DNA from: Arthrobacter frigidicola
GTDB lineage: Bacteria > Actinomycetota > Actinomycetes > Actinomycetales > Micrococcaceae
Assembly (NCBI GenBank): GCA_003602285.1
Contig: QZVU01000008.1
Location: 114,349-178,348 of the forward strand
Reading direction: 5' to 3'
DNA: 64,000 nt
In this document: positions 44,709 through 54,660 of the stretch, in pieces
Layout of the letters: each line of letters begins with the position of its first letter
How positions within the stretch are numbered: the first letter of the stretch is position 1
The notes under the pieces: generated by a model
The model's input: the letters and a program-made list of their open reading frames with translations, nothing else
What the model was told of the DNA's origin: nothing
The model's database searches: none
Program-made: the position numbers and the translations under genes

Positions 44709-45716
44709 ATGAGAGCACCGACTATTCCGCCTCGTTCGATTCGTACCCGCCTCACTGCAGCTGCGTCCGCGATCATCCTCTCGGTCTCCACTGCATGCTC
44801 CGCTAGCGTCGACTCGACAACTGCCAATCCCACACCACAACCATCGAACCCATCACAAATTACGGACACCGTCTCTCCGAGCAGCCCTCCTGCTTCAGAT
44901 GCTAGCGCGTCGTCGAGTGACGAATTATCGAAGGATCTTGTTGCGGCGCTGAGGAATTTGGAGACCAGGTACGACGCTCGCATAGGAGTATTTGCGAAAG
45001 AAGGTCTCGATGGGAAGAGCTTCGCGTGGAGAGCAGATGAGCGTTTTGCCTACGCATCTACCTATAAAGCTCTCGCCGCGGGTGCGCTGCTCGATAAGTT
45101 CGGGACCGATATTTTGGACACGACTGTTCAAATTCCCGAGGGCGACCTTGTTGAGTACTCGCCGGTAACCGAGCAGTACGCGGGTCAGGAAATGACAGTC
45201 CGGCAGGTCGCGGAGGCGGCAGTTCGCACAAGTGACAACACCGCGGGAAACATCCTGCTGGAACTCCTCGGGGGACCTCACGGCTTCGACGAAGAACTTG
45301 AGCACCTTGGCGACACCACGACCCGGGCGGACCGGTTTGAACCCGAACTCAACGAAGCGACACCGGGCGACCCCAGGGATACCAGCACCCCGGCCGCTCT
45401 CGCCCAAGATCTGCAGGCATACGTCGCCGGGGACGAGCTCTCAACTGAAGAGCGAGCACTTCTGACTAAGTGGATGAGTGCGAATGCGACAGGAGATACG
45501 CTCGTCAGGGCAGCAGTGCCCGAGGATTGGATCGTCATCGACAAATCAGGAGCCGGTCGTTTCGCGACAAGGAACGACATCGCGATCGTCACTCCCCCGG
45601 ACGAGCCCCCCGTAACGATCGCAATCCTCACCAGCCGGTCAGCTGAGGACGCGACCAGGGACGACGATCTCGTCGTCGACACCGCACGTCTCGTCCTCGA
45701 AGAACTATCGGACTAG
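44709..45716 (+). CDS. class A beta-lactamase, lipoprotein form
   Basis: The 335-residue product has an N-terminal lipoprotein signal with Cys30 (VSTAC) and a Ser/Pro linker. Canonical class A motifs follow: STYK (117-120), SDN (175-177), EPELN (211-215, general base Glu211) and KSG (279-281, in place of KTG). All catalytic elements are present, so it should hydrolyse beta-lactams outside the membrane. It is divergent from a LysR gene. Confidence 0.93.
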   Translation: MRAPTIPPRSIRTRLTAAASAIILSVSTACSASVDSTTANPTPQPSNPSQITDTVSPSSPPASDASASSSDELSKDLVAALRNLETRYDARIGVFAKEGLDGKSFAWRADERFAYASTYKALAAGALLDKFGTDILDTTVQIPEGDLVEYSPVTEQYAGQEMTVRQVAEAAVRTSDNTAGNILLELLGGPHGFDEELEHLGDTTTRADRFEPELNEATPGDPRDTSTPAALAQDLQAYVAGDELSTEERALLTKWMSANATGDTLVRAAVPEDWIVIDKSGAGRFATRNDIAIVTPPDEPPVTIAILTSRSAEDATRDDDLVVDTARLVLEELSD

Positions 45717-46166
45717 CATCCCGGCCGACATCACGTCGCGCCGGTGTGCAACGATGCGAGAGCTATAGACCCGCGCGTAACCCATTGCAAAAGCCGCGAG
45801 AAGGCGTCCAGCGATACACCCAATCTCAGGCCCTGCAACTGTGGCGTGCGCTTGGCACTCCAGGTTTGACCGTTGACTACGTCGAAAGCGGTTCCATGGC
45901 CACTCCCCTGCCGCTGGAGAATCAGGTCGGGGAGGTCCGCGGCGGCGCCGGAGTGGCTGCAGCACTGTCCTCATCCGGCCCTGCAGGTCCTGCAGGTCCT
46001 GCCGCTAGGGCGATAAGAGCATCCCCCTAGCGGCAGTGGGTTTGATGAAGGCCGCACGACCATGTTTCTGGTAGTGGTCGATGGTCGCATGGCATCCAGC
46101 CGCGGGCCCAATTTGACCATGTTGTCGGAACAGGCGTTCTACTGACCAAGTACAAGAATCCGCCGC
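45717..46166. other. intergenic with repeats
   Basis: No gene is seen. It contains the CCTGCAGGT direct repeats (45980-45997) and the hairpin at 45999-46036. Confidence 0.45.
45980..46036. repeat. short direct repeats and a 12-bp inverted repeat
   Basis: CCTGCAGGT occurs twice in tandem (45980-45997), then CTGCCGCTAGGG (45999-46010) pairs with CCCTAGCGGCAG (46025-46036). It may end the beta-lactamase transcript or be a recombination site. Confidence 0.6.
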
Positions 46167-46199
46167 GTGCACAGCGCATCAGAGGCAAAGGCGAGGCCT

Positions 46200-48074
46200 A
46201 TGCAGGACACGTTCACTCAGAAAGAGACCCCGCAAGCGGGTCATCGGCCGCAACTCAAGCAACTCCTGCTGAACGTTGCACTTTTGTCAGTGACCATAAT
46301 AAGCGTCGCGATCCTGGGCTGGCTCAACCGCACTCCGTGGTGGGGCTGGATTCTAGCCCTATCCCTACTCGTTGGCGTCGCGGTCGCCCTGGTCAGGCTA
46401 CGGCAGCGCCCGTTGCTTCTGCGGACGGGTGCCTGGCTCCTCGGGACGGCCCTCACCTGCGCCACTATCGTCCTCGCCTACCCACCGCCGGACACGCGGG
46501 TAGCAGGAGGAAACAATCCGTCCCCCTCCACACAGGTATCGACGCGTGAGGGCCTAGTCCAGGGAGTCACAAACGATACACGGAAGGTGGAGATATTTGC
46601 GGGCATCCCCTACGCTAAGCCGCCGGTCGGCGCCCTACGCTGGCGCGCTCCAGAGCCTCCTGACGCGCGGGACGAAGTACTTGTAGCCGACCGATTCTCC
46701 GCCGTGCCCGTGCAGGCAACGTCAACCTTCTCCAATCGAGCGCTGTCCCGAATTCTGGACGTTCCACTAGAAGAAACCCTGCTGAACCCATTTGCCGCCA
46801 GCGAGAACAGCCTGACACTAAACATCTGGCGGAGTACAGCCCCAATCACTGACAACCTTCCCGTGATGGTATACATCCCTGGCGGCGGATTTAAGACCGG
46901 CTCCGGCAGCCTGCCTCTCTATGACGGTGAGGCAATCGCATCTCGCGGGGATGTGATTACAATCACCATAAATTACCGACTTGGAGTACTCGGCTTCCTA
47001 TCACACCCGGAGCTGGCGGAGGAGTCCGGAAAAGACACTTCGGGCAATTATGGAATTTTGGATCAGATTGCCGCGCTGACCTGGGTGCGGGACAATATTG
47101 CGTCCTTCGGTGGCGATCCGAAGCGGGTGACGATTGCTGGCGAGTCAGCAGGCGGAGAAAGCGTCTGCATTCTTGGTGCGAGCCCGCTCTCCAAGGGTCT
47201 TTTCACCGGAATCATTGGTGAGAGTGGTGCGTGCATGGGTACCGTCGGGTCAACAGCGAAGGGTGACCAGTTCGACGAACGCGAGACAGCGGAAGTAGCA
47301 GGCCGCCGTTTAAGCGAACGCCTCGGCGGAGCTACCCCTGACGAGATGCGGGCAATGCCGATAGATCGTCTCCTCGACGCTGCAGCAAAACTCGATTCCC
47401 ATTGGCGTCCGTCTGTCGATGGCAACGTCCTACCCAAGCCTCCAGCGGACCTCTATGCCGCCGGACTTCAACACGATGTACCAATTCTCGTTGGAAGCAA
47501 TGCTGATGAGGCATCGCTCGCGCTTGCGGCTCCACCTGAAATCAACGTTGACGAGTATCAATCGACCGCGCGAAGAACCTATGGCGACCTGGCCGGGAGA
47601 TACTTGAAGTTGTACCCTGGCGACACTCCGGAGCAGGCTTTGGATTCGTCTGTGCAAGCACAAACGGACAGTGTCATGACCCGAGCAATGCTGCGGTGGG
47701 CACGATTCCAGACGGAGTCCGGGCAGAGCGACGTATACCTATACTTTTTCTCACACACACCACCGGAGGATGGTTTACAGCATTTCGGTGCCTATCATGG
47801 CGCCGAGGTCGCGTATGCCTATGACAATCTTGGCGCAGACCACGACGCCGATTACACGAACACCGATTACCGTCTTCGGGATCAAATGAGTAGTTATTGG
47901 GTGCAATTTGCGCGCACGGGCAACCCTAACGCGCCTACGCTGCCGCGGTGGCCTAGCATGCAGATTGCACCTGATCTTGCCATGGAATTCGGCGAAGACG
48001 GCGGCCATGTTGCGCACCGTCCGCGGGCCGACGCGATCGATTTCTGGATGGAGTATGAGGGACCTTTGTCGTAG
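46200..48074 (+). CDS. membrane-anchored type B carboxylesterase
   Basis: The roughly 624-residue product has three N-terminal membrane helices (LLNVALLSVTIISVAILGWL, WGWILALSLLVGVAVALV, TGAWLLGTALTCATIVL). A type B carboxylesterase domain follows (KVEIFAGIPYAKPPVGALRW, VMVYIPGGGFKTGS, nucleophile GESAGGES). Such enzymes hydrolyse esters of carboxylic acids. The three-helix anchor is unusual. The start at 46167 (GTG) is possible; 46200 has the better ribosome site. Confidence 0.88.
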   Translation: MQDTFTQKETPQAGHRPQLKQLLLNVALLSVTIISVAILGWLNRTPWWGWILALSLLVGVAVALVRLRQRPLLLRTGAWLLGTALTCATIVLAYPPPDTRVAGGNNPSPSTQVSTREGLVQGVTNDTRKVEIFAGIPYAKPPVGALRWRAPEPPDARDEVLVADRFSAVPVQATSTFSNRALSRILDVPLEETLLNPFAASENSLTLNIWRSTAPITDNLPVMVYIPGGGFKTGSGSLPLYDGEAIASRGDVITITINYRLGVLGFLSHPELAEESGKDTSGNYGILDQIAALTWVRDNIASFGGDPKRVTIAGESAGGESVCILGASPLSKGLFTGIIGESGACMGTVGSTAKGDQFDERETAEVAGRRLSERLGGATPDEMRAMPIDRLLDAAAKLDSHWRPSVDGNVLPKPPADLYAAGLQHDVPILVGSNADEASLALAAPPEINVDEYQSTARRTYGDLAGRYLKLYPGDTPEQALDSSVQAQTDSVMTRAMLRWARFQTESGQSDVYLYFFSHTPPEDGLQHFGAYHGAEVAYAYDNLGADHDADYTNTDYRLRDQMSSYWVQFARTGNPNAPTLPRWPSMQIAPDLAMEFGEDGGHVAHRPRADAIDFWMEYEGPLS

Positions 48075-48149
48075 CTCTTTAGAACAGCTACATTCGGTGA
48101 ACTACCCCCGCTCCGCGGCCCTTCGTGATTGACTGGCTGGCGCGATCCA
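48075..48149. other. intergenic, no gene seen
   Basis: Short gap between the carboxylesterase and the TetR relic. Confidence 0.3.
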
Positions 48150-48510
48150 TCAGTCGTGCCCTGAGCTGCTCCGTTCCGTCGGCTGCGGCAGCGAGATTGG
48201 ACAACCCCTCGCGGACAGGCGCCGGGCTTGTAGCCGGCAAATGCGGGACTGCTGTACGCATCGCCCCTGAACCCGTGCAGCTGTCCGGTTACCTGCCGTC
48301 GCCGGACCGGCCCCGGCGCAGGCTTCCACCTGGTGCCGGTACACAGCGATGATGAGGTCCGCGCGCGTCGGGAAGGGACGGTAGATCGCGCCGACCCCCA
48401 CTCCGGCCCTGCCTGCAATTTCGCGTACCGGCGCGTCCACGCCGGAGGCGAGAAAGACAGCAGCGGCAGCGGCAGTGAGGTCCGGGAGGCGGGCTACCTC
48501 TGCGTCGTGC
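48150..48510 (-). pseudogene. TetR-family regulator fragment
   Basis: The frame reads VFLASGVDAPVREIAGRAGV then GVGAIYRPFPTRADLIIAVY, the TetR DNA-binding domain. After about 60 residues the frame loses the family pattern and a shifted frame appears to continue. It has no good start and is cut at the C-terminus, so it is a relic. Confidence 0.6.
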
Positions 48511-48964
48511 TACTCCTCGCGTGCAGGCGCGACTGTTGTGAAGATAAGCCGCCGCCTGACCCCGCCTGCAACATCTCATTTCACTCACCCGTCGCGTCTT
48601 GGCCGCCGCTCACGCAGCGCCGAAACAACTATCGGGTGACGGCGCTTCTAGGTCCACGGCACGGTTGACCGTGTTCTCAGAACATAGTGTCCGCTTAGCG
48701 GTGAGCAGGGTTGAACCGCACTCGTAAGAGTGGCAGGAAAGTCCACTTGTAGCGTGCACCCCTCTCGAATCGCGGGGCGGAATCGCGGTACGGGACGCTC
48801 TCAATCCTTGGTCCAGTCTTGGCCGAGGATCTGCTGCTCATTTTCTGTCAACCGACCTCCGGGACGATCGCAGGAGAAAGCGTTCTGTTCTATGCCCTCG
48901 CCCGGGCAGTAGTATCCGCCGCTGACGGCTTCAGCACCTCGACAAACCTTCGAAAGAGCGTGCC
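48511..48964. other. intergenic, no gene seen
   Basis: No motif or ribosome site apart from the one before 48965 (AAAGAG, weak). Confidence 0.35.
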
Positions 48965-50110
48965 ATGAAAATATCCCGTATATCTGTCCTCATCGGCGTC
49001 ACTACGCTGCTGGCAACGAGCACTGCCACGGTAGCCGGAGCGGTTCCAACGAAATCCGATCAGATACAGGCTGCCCTGTCGGAAACAATGGAACTCGACC
49101 GTTGGCCTGCCGCACTCGTTGCAGTCGGAGGCGGAAGCCAGGAGCTGCGAACCTACGAGGCGGGAGTGGTCGAACTCGGATCAACAAAGGAAGCCGAAGC
49201 AAAAAGCCAGATCAGGATCGGCAGCAGCACCAAGACTTTCACTGCCGCGGTAATGATGCAGCTTGTCGCCGAGGACAAGGTCGATTTGGACCAGACGGTC
49301 GAAAGTTACCTTCCGGGCGTTCTGAGGCATCCCGACGTCAAGGGTGAGGACATCACCGTCCGCCACCTGCTGCAGCACACCAGCGGTCTTCCGGACATGT
49401 CCGATGACGTAGCGCGGAACATTCTGGAATGGCAGCACCGCTACATCTCGCCACGCGCATCCCTCGACCTCGCGCTGACACATCCAACGACGAACGCCCC
49501 TGGGGAATTCTTCCAGTACAGCAACGCGAACTACATCCTCGCCGGGCTGATCATCGAGGCGGTGTCGGGCAGGCCGCTGCCTGAACAAATTGACGAACGC
49601 ATTATCACCCCCTTGAATCTCGAAAACACCTACTTCCCCGACCAGGGCGAGCAGGAGATTCGCGGTGAACACCTTCACAGCTACATTCCCATCGGTGATC
49701 CGGCGACCGACTACACCACCTTCGACCCTTCCTGGGGCTACGGTGCGGGCGCCATGATCTCGACCGTCTCCGACCTGACGGAGTTCTTCTCCGCCCTCGC
49801 CCAGGGCGACGTTGTCCCCGCAGACCAGCTCGAAGAGATGCAGAAGACTATCCCGGCAGCCGGCCCCGGCGTGCCGGCAGATGGCGCTCTTTGGGAGGGA
49901 ACACGTTACGGGCTCGGCCTCGTCTCCTTTGAACTGAGCTGTGGCGGTGTGGCATGGGGGCACGGCGGTGACGTCCCGGGCACGATGAGCCGGGTCGCAG
50001 CTACGGCGGACGGCCGCGCCGCAGCAGTCGCAGTAACCCAGAATGCTGTGACGGCAGAAGGCGACCCCCGGCTCAGGGCTCTCGTCGATATGGCCATCTG
50101 TGAGAGCTAG
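48965..50110 (+). CDS. secreted class C-like serine hydrolase
   Basis: The 381-residue product has an N-terminal signal (LIGVTTLLATSTATVAGA). The class C beta-lactamase/D-Ala-D-Ala carboxypeptidase fold follows, with SSTK (SxxK nucleophile), YSN (YxN) and HGG (KTG position). It should act on the cell-wall side; peptidase, esterase or beta-lactamase activity cannot be told apart. It is the third penicillin-recognising-type hydrolase in 8 kb. Confidence 0.9.
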   Translation: MKISRISVLIGVTTLLATSTATVAGAVPTKSDQIQAALSETMELDRWPAALVAVGGGSQELRTYEAGVVELGSTKEAEAKSQIRIGSSTKTFTAAVMMQLVAEDKVDLDQTVESYLPGVLRHPDVKGEDITVRHLLQHTSGLPDMSDDVARNILEWQHRYISPRASLDLALTHPTTNAPGEFFQYSNANYILAGLIIEAVSGRPLPEQIDERIITPLNLENTYFPDQGEQEIRGEHLHSYIPIGDPATDYTTFDPSWGYGAGAMISTVSDLTEFFSALAQGDVVPADQLEEMQKTIPAAGPGVPADGALWEGTRYGLGLVSFELSCGGVAWGHGGDVPGTMSRVAATADGRAAAVAVTQNAVTAEGDPRLRALVDMAICES

Positions 50111-50371
50111 GAGGGCTCTTCGCCCTCGGCGCACGTCGTCGATGAGCACGTTCACAATCCCCTGCCGTGCCCGGACGGAACGACCACCGCTGACGGCGAC
50201 CTCCAGGCCGGCCCCGAGCCGCACGACCTGAAGGACTCGTGTAGTGGGAGATTTGCCTGCGGGCGGGGGCGCGGGACTTTCACGCGGCTGCTGACGCCCG
50301 GCTCGGAAAGGCGGCCGGATATCCCCTAACATTCACGCCGGCATCTGACTTGAGGCGGCTATAAATGCTGC
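50111..50371. other. intergenic, no gene seen
   Basis: No gene is seen between the serine hydrolase and the hairpin. Confidence 0.35.
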
Positions 50372-50408
50372 GAGGCCGCCACCCAGGCCAGGCCTGGGTG
50401 GCGGCCTC
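50372..50408. terminator. long terminator hairpin
   Basis: GAGGCCGCCACCCAGG and its exact complement form a 16-bp stem around CCAGG. It lies about 260 bases after the serine hydrolase. Confidence 0.75.
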
Positions 50409-50409
50409 A

Positions 50410-50604
50410 TGTCGAACAGTTGCGCCGGCAACCGTTCCCAAGAGCGAAGATGGCCGATGAATCCTGATGCTTTCCGAGTTCGCCGCCGACCTGATTCGCC
50501 GCCGAGGCGGGGCTGAGGTCGGGCAACTTCTCTTTCCAAGTCGTACGGGGCGTCCGGTGAAGCCGTACATCTTGTGTCGCATTTGGCGGGACGCCCGGGG
50601 GTAA
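50410..50604 (+). pseudogene. tyrosine recombinase (integrase) fragment with in-frame stop
   Basis: One frame reads LAPATVPKSEDGR, a TGA, then ILMLSEFAADLIRRRGGAEV and GQLLFPSRTGRPVKP, ending YILCRIWRDARG and a TAA. This is the central part of a phage-type integrase (the PKTxxGRR and LFPSxxGxP elements). The catalytic Arg-His-Tyr region is absent. It lies just after the 16-bp hairpin. Confidence 0.55.
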
Positions 50605-51078
50605 AAACGGGCGCACGTCGAACCCCGAGCATTCCGCTGTGAAGCACCCGGGTTATAGGCCGCTTCAGCCACTGCTGTGCATGCCTGGGACTGCCTCGCT
50701 CAGATCGACTGTTCCAACTCTGCGACAGCGTATGCTTTGAGCGCTTCTGGGTGGATCAGCGACCTATTGCTCACGGAAGTCACCCCCGGGGGAAGCGTCT
50801 GCCCGTCCCTCATTCTTGTTCCAGCCTGGATCATGCCGTTCAGTTGGCCGTGCTTCGTGTGTGTGAATCGGCGTGGTACACCGCATGGTTCGGCGAATTC
50901 ATGAAGGGCAAGGTTCGGGTCCGCGTGCTTGAGCACCTGGGTGGTGACCCATATGACGTTGGTGCGAATTGCCGCAGCCTAAGCCGGCTCAAGAACTTCT
51001 TTGCGCCGGTTGGAGTCGTGGTCCCGGTCATGGCCTGCTCGCTCGAGTCTGTACGGCGCGTCTGACCAGTCGTGCGAG
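50605..51078. other. intergenic, no supported gene
   Basis: Frames on both strands, such as a 78-residue minus frame ending ALKAYAVAELEQSI at 50700, lack start sites and known motifs. Confidence 0.35.
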
Positions 51079-51711
51079 TCAGGCGTCGCCGTCGAAGATC
51101 CCGCCGTCGAGGATCCGGCTGTATCGCAGGCGCAGTGCGCGTTCGGTGCTGGCAGCGATCGCCGCGACGACCAGTATGACGTTCACCCATTGGGGCATGT
51201 GGAAGGGGCTGCTCAGTGTACCGACGGTCTCCGCAATGAGCGGGATTGATGTGAGCTGCTCGATGATCTGGGGCAGGCCGAGCACGAGGGCGAGGAGGAG
51301 CACGACGACGGACGCCGCGCCCATGGTGCGGCTCAACGCCGGATGGGTTCGTTCAAGGTGTGCTCGTCGCCCCTCAGCCGATGCGTGATCGGGAATGAGC
51401 TGTCGTTGTATCCCGTCGTACGAGACGTACTGACAACGCCTGAGTCCGTAAGCGCTGGTGGCGACCTCTATCCGACCGCCGGGGACGGCAAAGACCGCCG
51501 GAACCTTCGATCGTGCGGTGTTGACGCCGTCGCGATAAAGCCGGGCGTACACCTCTCCGTTCGGATCTCCCCCATGCCGGATGTCGACGGACCAGGTTTC
51601 CGGCGGAGTGTTCCCATAGCTCAGGGGGAGGTGGAACACCGAACGCGAAAACAGTTGCCACCAGCGAACGCGCTGCAGCGCGTGGCCGTCTCCGGGTTTG
51701 ACCTTGTTCAT
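51079..51711 (-). CDS. membrane protein, unknown function
   Basis: The 210-residue product has a soluble N-terminal half (VRWWQLFSRSVFHLPLSYG, WSVDIRHGGDPNGEVYARLY) and two C-terminal membrane helices (ASVVVLLLALVLGLPQII, WVNVILVVAAIAAS). The ATG at 51711 follows AGGAAGAGG. No family is recognised. It may be a small actinobacterial surface-facing protein. Confidence 0.7.
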   Translation of the reverse strand: MNKVKPGDGHALQRVRWWQLFSRSVFHLPLSYGNTPPETWSVDIRHGGDPNGEVYARLYRDGVNTARSKVPAVFAVPGGRIEVATSAYGLRRCQYVSYDGIQRQLIPDHASAEGRRAHLERTHPALSRTMGAASVVVLLLALVLGLPQIIEQLTSIPLIAETVGTLSSPFHMPQWVNVILVVAAIAASTERALRLRYSRILDGGIFDGDA

Positions 51712-51962
51712 TGGCGCCTCTTCCTGAGCCGGGTGCTCCCGGCATTCGCTCACCGAATACGACACGACTGACCAACAAGCGGCATCCGACGGCAACATGC
51801 CGCGGTGGCCGCTTGCAACGTACCAGCCTTCCATCCCCTTGTGTCCGGGCGTAGTGCCGCCGGGTCACGGTCCGGTGGTGACACCACGTCACTACTGTCG
51901 GTCCGCGACGGAGCGCAAACTGGGGAGAACCTAGATTCTCTGCAACCGTGAGGAAATACGAA

Positions 51963-52244
51963 GTGAAGATCATCAGAATTGTCGTCCTTGCCGTGGTCAT
52001 AATCGCCTGGATCGTTGCATTGGGAAGCTTCATCAACAGCGCCGCCGATGTCTCCGCCTTCCCCGACGCGGCACGCAGCGTCCTGGGCCTGTGGCCGGAC
52101 CCGGGCACGAGCGCGGGTACGGTGATGCGGTTTGGAGCGGTGGCTGTGGTGATCGCCGGAATACTTGGCTTCCGAGCACTCGGCAAAAGTGGTGCGCGCC
52201 CCGGGCAGGCGCGCGAGGACTCCGACCGGGTGCCCCAGTCCTAG
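51963..52244 (+). CDS. small two-helix membrane protein
   Basis: From a GTG six bases after GAGGAAA the frame gives 93 residues with helices IIRIVVLAVVIIAWIVALGSF and VMRFGAVAVVIAGILGF. It ends 15 bases before the histidine kinase and is probably co-transcribed with it. It could be an accessory sensor protein. Confidence 0.7.
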   Translation: MKIIRIVVLAVVIIAWIVALGSFINSAADVSAFPDAARSVLGLWPDPGTSAGTVMRFGAVAVVIAGILGFRALGKSGARPGQAREDSDRVPQS

Positions 52245-52259
52245 GAATAGAGTGAACGG

Positions 52260-53363
52260 GTGAGTACGCCTGAGGCAGTGACGTATGCAGCCCGACGGCG
52301 CATCCGCGCGCAGAACAGCCGCGGCTACGTCGTCGCTTTGGTGGCGATCGCATTTGCCGGCGCTCTCGGATCATCCACTTGGCAGGATGCGGTTCTGGTG
52401 GTGCCGAGTCTGGGGCTGGCTGCGGTCGTGTTATTGACCGCCGGGAATCACCCACCGAACGGGCTCCTGATGACCGGATCGGGGGCCGTCGGCGTAGCAA
52501 CGCTGGTGTGGGCTGCACTGGAGCAGGCAAACCCAGTTGGCTCCGCGGGGATAGCGATCACCGCCGCCGTGTGGCTCACGCATCGGCGGACCCGGCGCAC
52601 GGCGCTGCTCGTTTCGACGTGTCTGGGTATCCTTGTCCTCGCGGGCCTTGCCCTGGCCACCGGCGGGCCGGATGCTGCCGTTACCGTGGCCCTACTGACG
52701 TTCGTCGGTATCGGCTGGGTACTGGCCGTCGTCGAGAGCGACACCCAGAACCGGCTCGTCGACCTTCTGGAACAGGCGAAGGACAACGAGCGGGAGCTGT
52801 CGATTCTGCGTGAACGGAACCGATTCGCCGCCGACCTCCACGACATTCAGGGCCACTCGCTGCATGTCATCAAGCTCAAGGCTGCCGTGGCGAAACGGCT
52901 CCAGCTCACCGACCCTGATCGCACCGCCCAGGAACTGACGGCGATCGAGCGCTTGACGGCAGAAACCATCGATCAGGCGCGCCGGCTGGCGAACTCGACA
53001 CGCGCGCTGGTGCTCACCGCGGAGTTGGCCAACGCCGTAGAGCTCTTCGGTGCTGCGGGGATCCGCACTCACGTCGATCATCCGCAACGAGCGCCCGGTC
53101 CCCACGAGAGCGAGTTCGCACTCACCCTCCGTGAAGCGACGACCAACATCCTGCGTCACGCCCGCCCGACACTGGTGACCATCTCGATAGCGCCGGACCG
53201 CCTTCTCGTCCGCAACGACGGTGCGGACCGCGGAACGGTATCCCCCTCGCGGGGCCTCGCCACGCTGGGCGACCGCATCCGCGAGGCCGGCGGCGTCCTG
53301 GACGCCGATCACTCGGATGACACGTTCACCCTGTCGGTAAGCTTCGAACGGAGGCCCTCATGA
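52260..53363 (+). CDS. NarL/DesK-type sensor histidine kinase
   Basis: The 367-residue product has about five or six N-terminal membrane helices (GYVVALVAIAFAGALG and following). The HisKA_3 phosphoacceptor region follows, NRFAADLHDIQGHSLHVIKL (His in LHD), then a C-terminal ATPase domain (LREATTNILRHA, LATLGDRIREAGG). It overlaps the regulator gene by four bases (ATGA). Confidence 0.92.
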   Translation: MSTPEAVTYAARRRIRAQNSRGYVVALVAIAFAGALGSSTWQDAVLVVPSLGLAAVVLLTAGNHPPNGLLMTGSGAVGVATLVWAALEQANPVGSAGIAITAAVWLTHRRTRRTALLVSTCLGILVLAGLALATGGPDAAVTVALLTFVGIGWVLAVVESDTQNRLVDLLEQAKDNERELSILRERNRFAADLHDIQGHSLHVIKLKAAVAKRLQLTDPDRTAQELTAIERLTAETIDQARRLANSTRALVLTAELANAVELFGAAGIRTHVDHPQRAPGPHESEFALTLREATTNILRHARPTLVTISIAPDRLLVRNDGADRGTVSPSRGLATLGDRIREAGGVLDADHSDDTFTLSVSFERRPS

Positions 53364-53965
53364 CGATTGCCGTGCTCCTCGCCGACGATGAGCGGCTCAT
53401 CCGCTCCGCACTCGCGACCCTCCTCCCGCTCGAAGGCGACATCCGCGTAATCGCTGAAGCCGGCACCGGAACGGAAGCCGTCGCCGCGTTCGAGCGTCTA
53501 CGTCCCGATGTTGCGGTACTCGACCTTGAGATGCCCGAGCGGGACGGCCTCGACGTAGCACAACACATCCTCAGCACCTCTCCGGGGCACGCCGTCCTCC
53601 TCCTCACCCGCCACGCTCGCCCCGGAACATTGCGCTCGGCCCTTCGGCTCGGCGTCCGCGGCTTCCTGGGCAAGGACGCGGATCCAGCGCTCATCGCTGC
53701 GGCAATCGCCGAGGTTGCAGCCGGCGGGAGGTACGTGGATGCCACCATCTCAGCGCAGGCGCTCATCAACGACATCCCGCTCACCGAGCGGGAGAGGGAT
53801 GTGCTCCGTGTGGCCAGTGACGGGTATTCGGTGCAGGACATCGCTCGCCTCCTTCATCTTGCCCCCGGTACGGTCCGCAACTACATCTCAAGTGCCATCG
53901 GCAAGACCCACACCACGAACCGCCACGACGCCGCCCGTTATGCGCGCGAACACGACTGGCTATGA
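53360..53965 (+). CDS. LuxR-type response regulator (DesR-like)
   Basis: The 201-residue product has a receiver domain (LLADDERLIRSALATLL, phosphoacceptor Asp in AVLDLEMPERDG, Lys in GFLGKDAD). A LuxR helix-turn-helix follows (LTERERDVLRVASDGYSVQD, HLAPGTVRNYISSAIGK). It is the partner of the kinase before it. Family members often control membrane fluidity or stress; the target here is unknown. Confidence 0.94.
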   Translation: MTIAVLLADDERLIRSALATLLPLEGDIRVIAEAGTGTEAVAAFERLRPDVAVLDLEMPERDGLDVAQHILSTSPGHAVLLLTRHARPGTLRSALRLGVRGFLGKDADPALIAAAIAEVAAGGRYVDATISAQALINDIPLTERERDVLRVASDGYSVQDIARLLHLAPGTVRNYISSAIGKTHTTNRHDAARYAREHDWL

Positions 53966-54109
53966 ATGGATATGGCCGACGCCGGATCCGTGATGCCACG
54001 CTGTGATGTGCTGACGAGCAGGACGGTGAATCGGTGTGCTGCTGCGGCCTCCCCCCGATTCTGCTGACTCTTAACCTAGCGAGCGTGGACTCGAAGGAGG
54101 CCGTCAACC
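53966..54109. other. intergenic, no gene seen
   Basis: Short gap before the IS3 relic. Confidence 0.3.
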
Positions 54110-54660
54110 ATGCCGACGGCTTACGAGACTTCAGTTCCGCCAGGCCGTTATCGGCATAGCCTGCAAGGGTACAGCTCCCTCAACGCGGATCGTAAAGGCT
54201 TGCGGCGTCTCGCCGACCACGCTCAAGCGCTGGACCCAGATGGGTGAACGCAGAGAACCGGCTCCGGTCGAATCGGCCCAGATGCAGAGCGGAAGAAGCA
54301 CAACCGCCTGTTTGAGCAGGAGCTCCACGTTTTGCGGTAGGCCACTGCCTATCTGGCTTGGGACATCGACCGAAATGATTCGCCCCCGCAAGCGGGAGGT
54401 GCCCCCGCCGCTGGTCACGGACCAAGACGGCCGACGGGAATCCCGTTGCGGTGACCTGCTTCGGTGGTCGCCTTCAGCGAACAGGGCTGCTACCGGTGGC
54501 GGGCCAGCCCGGTGACCGACCGGGACTGGACAGATGCACGCTTAGTCAACGCCGCGCTGGAGATCCATGCGAAAGATCCCGCCTTCGGATGCCAGTTCAT
54601 CGACGAAAAACTCCCCGACAAGGGCATGATGGAGGGCGAGAACAGGGTTCAGGCCTTGGG
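54110..54660 (+). pseudogene. IS3-family transposase relic (orfA and orfB pieces)
   Basis: One frame reads VSPTTLKRWTQMG and then KKHNRLFEQELHVLR, like the helix-turn-helix and leucine-zipper end of an IS3 orfA. A further frame reads AFSEQGCYRWRASPVTDRDW and ALEIHAKDPAFGCQFIDEKL, the start of orfB. Stops and shifts separate the pieces and the DDE domain is absent. Confidence 0.7.
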
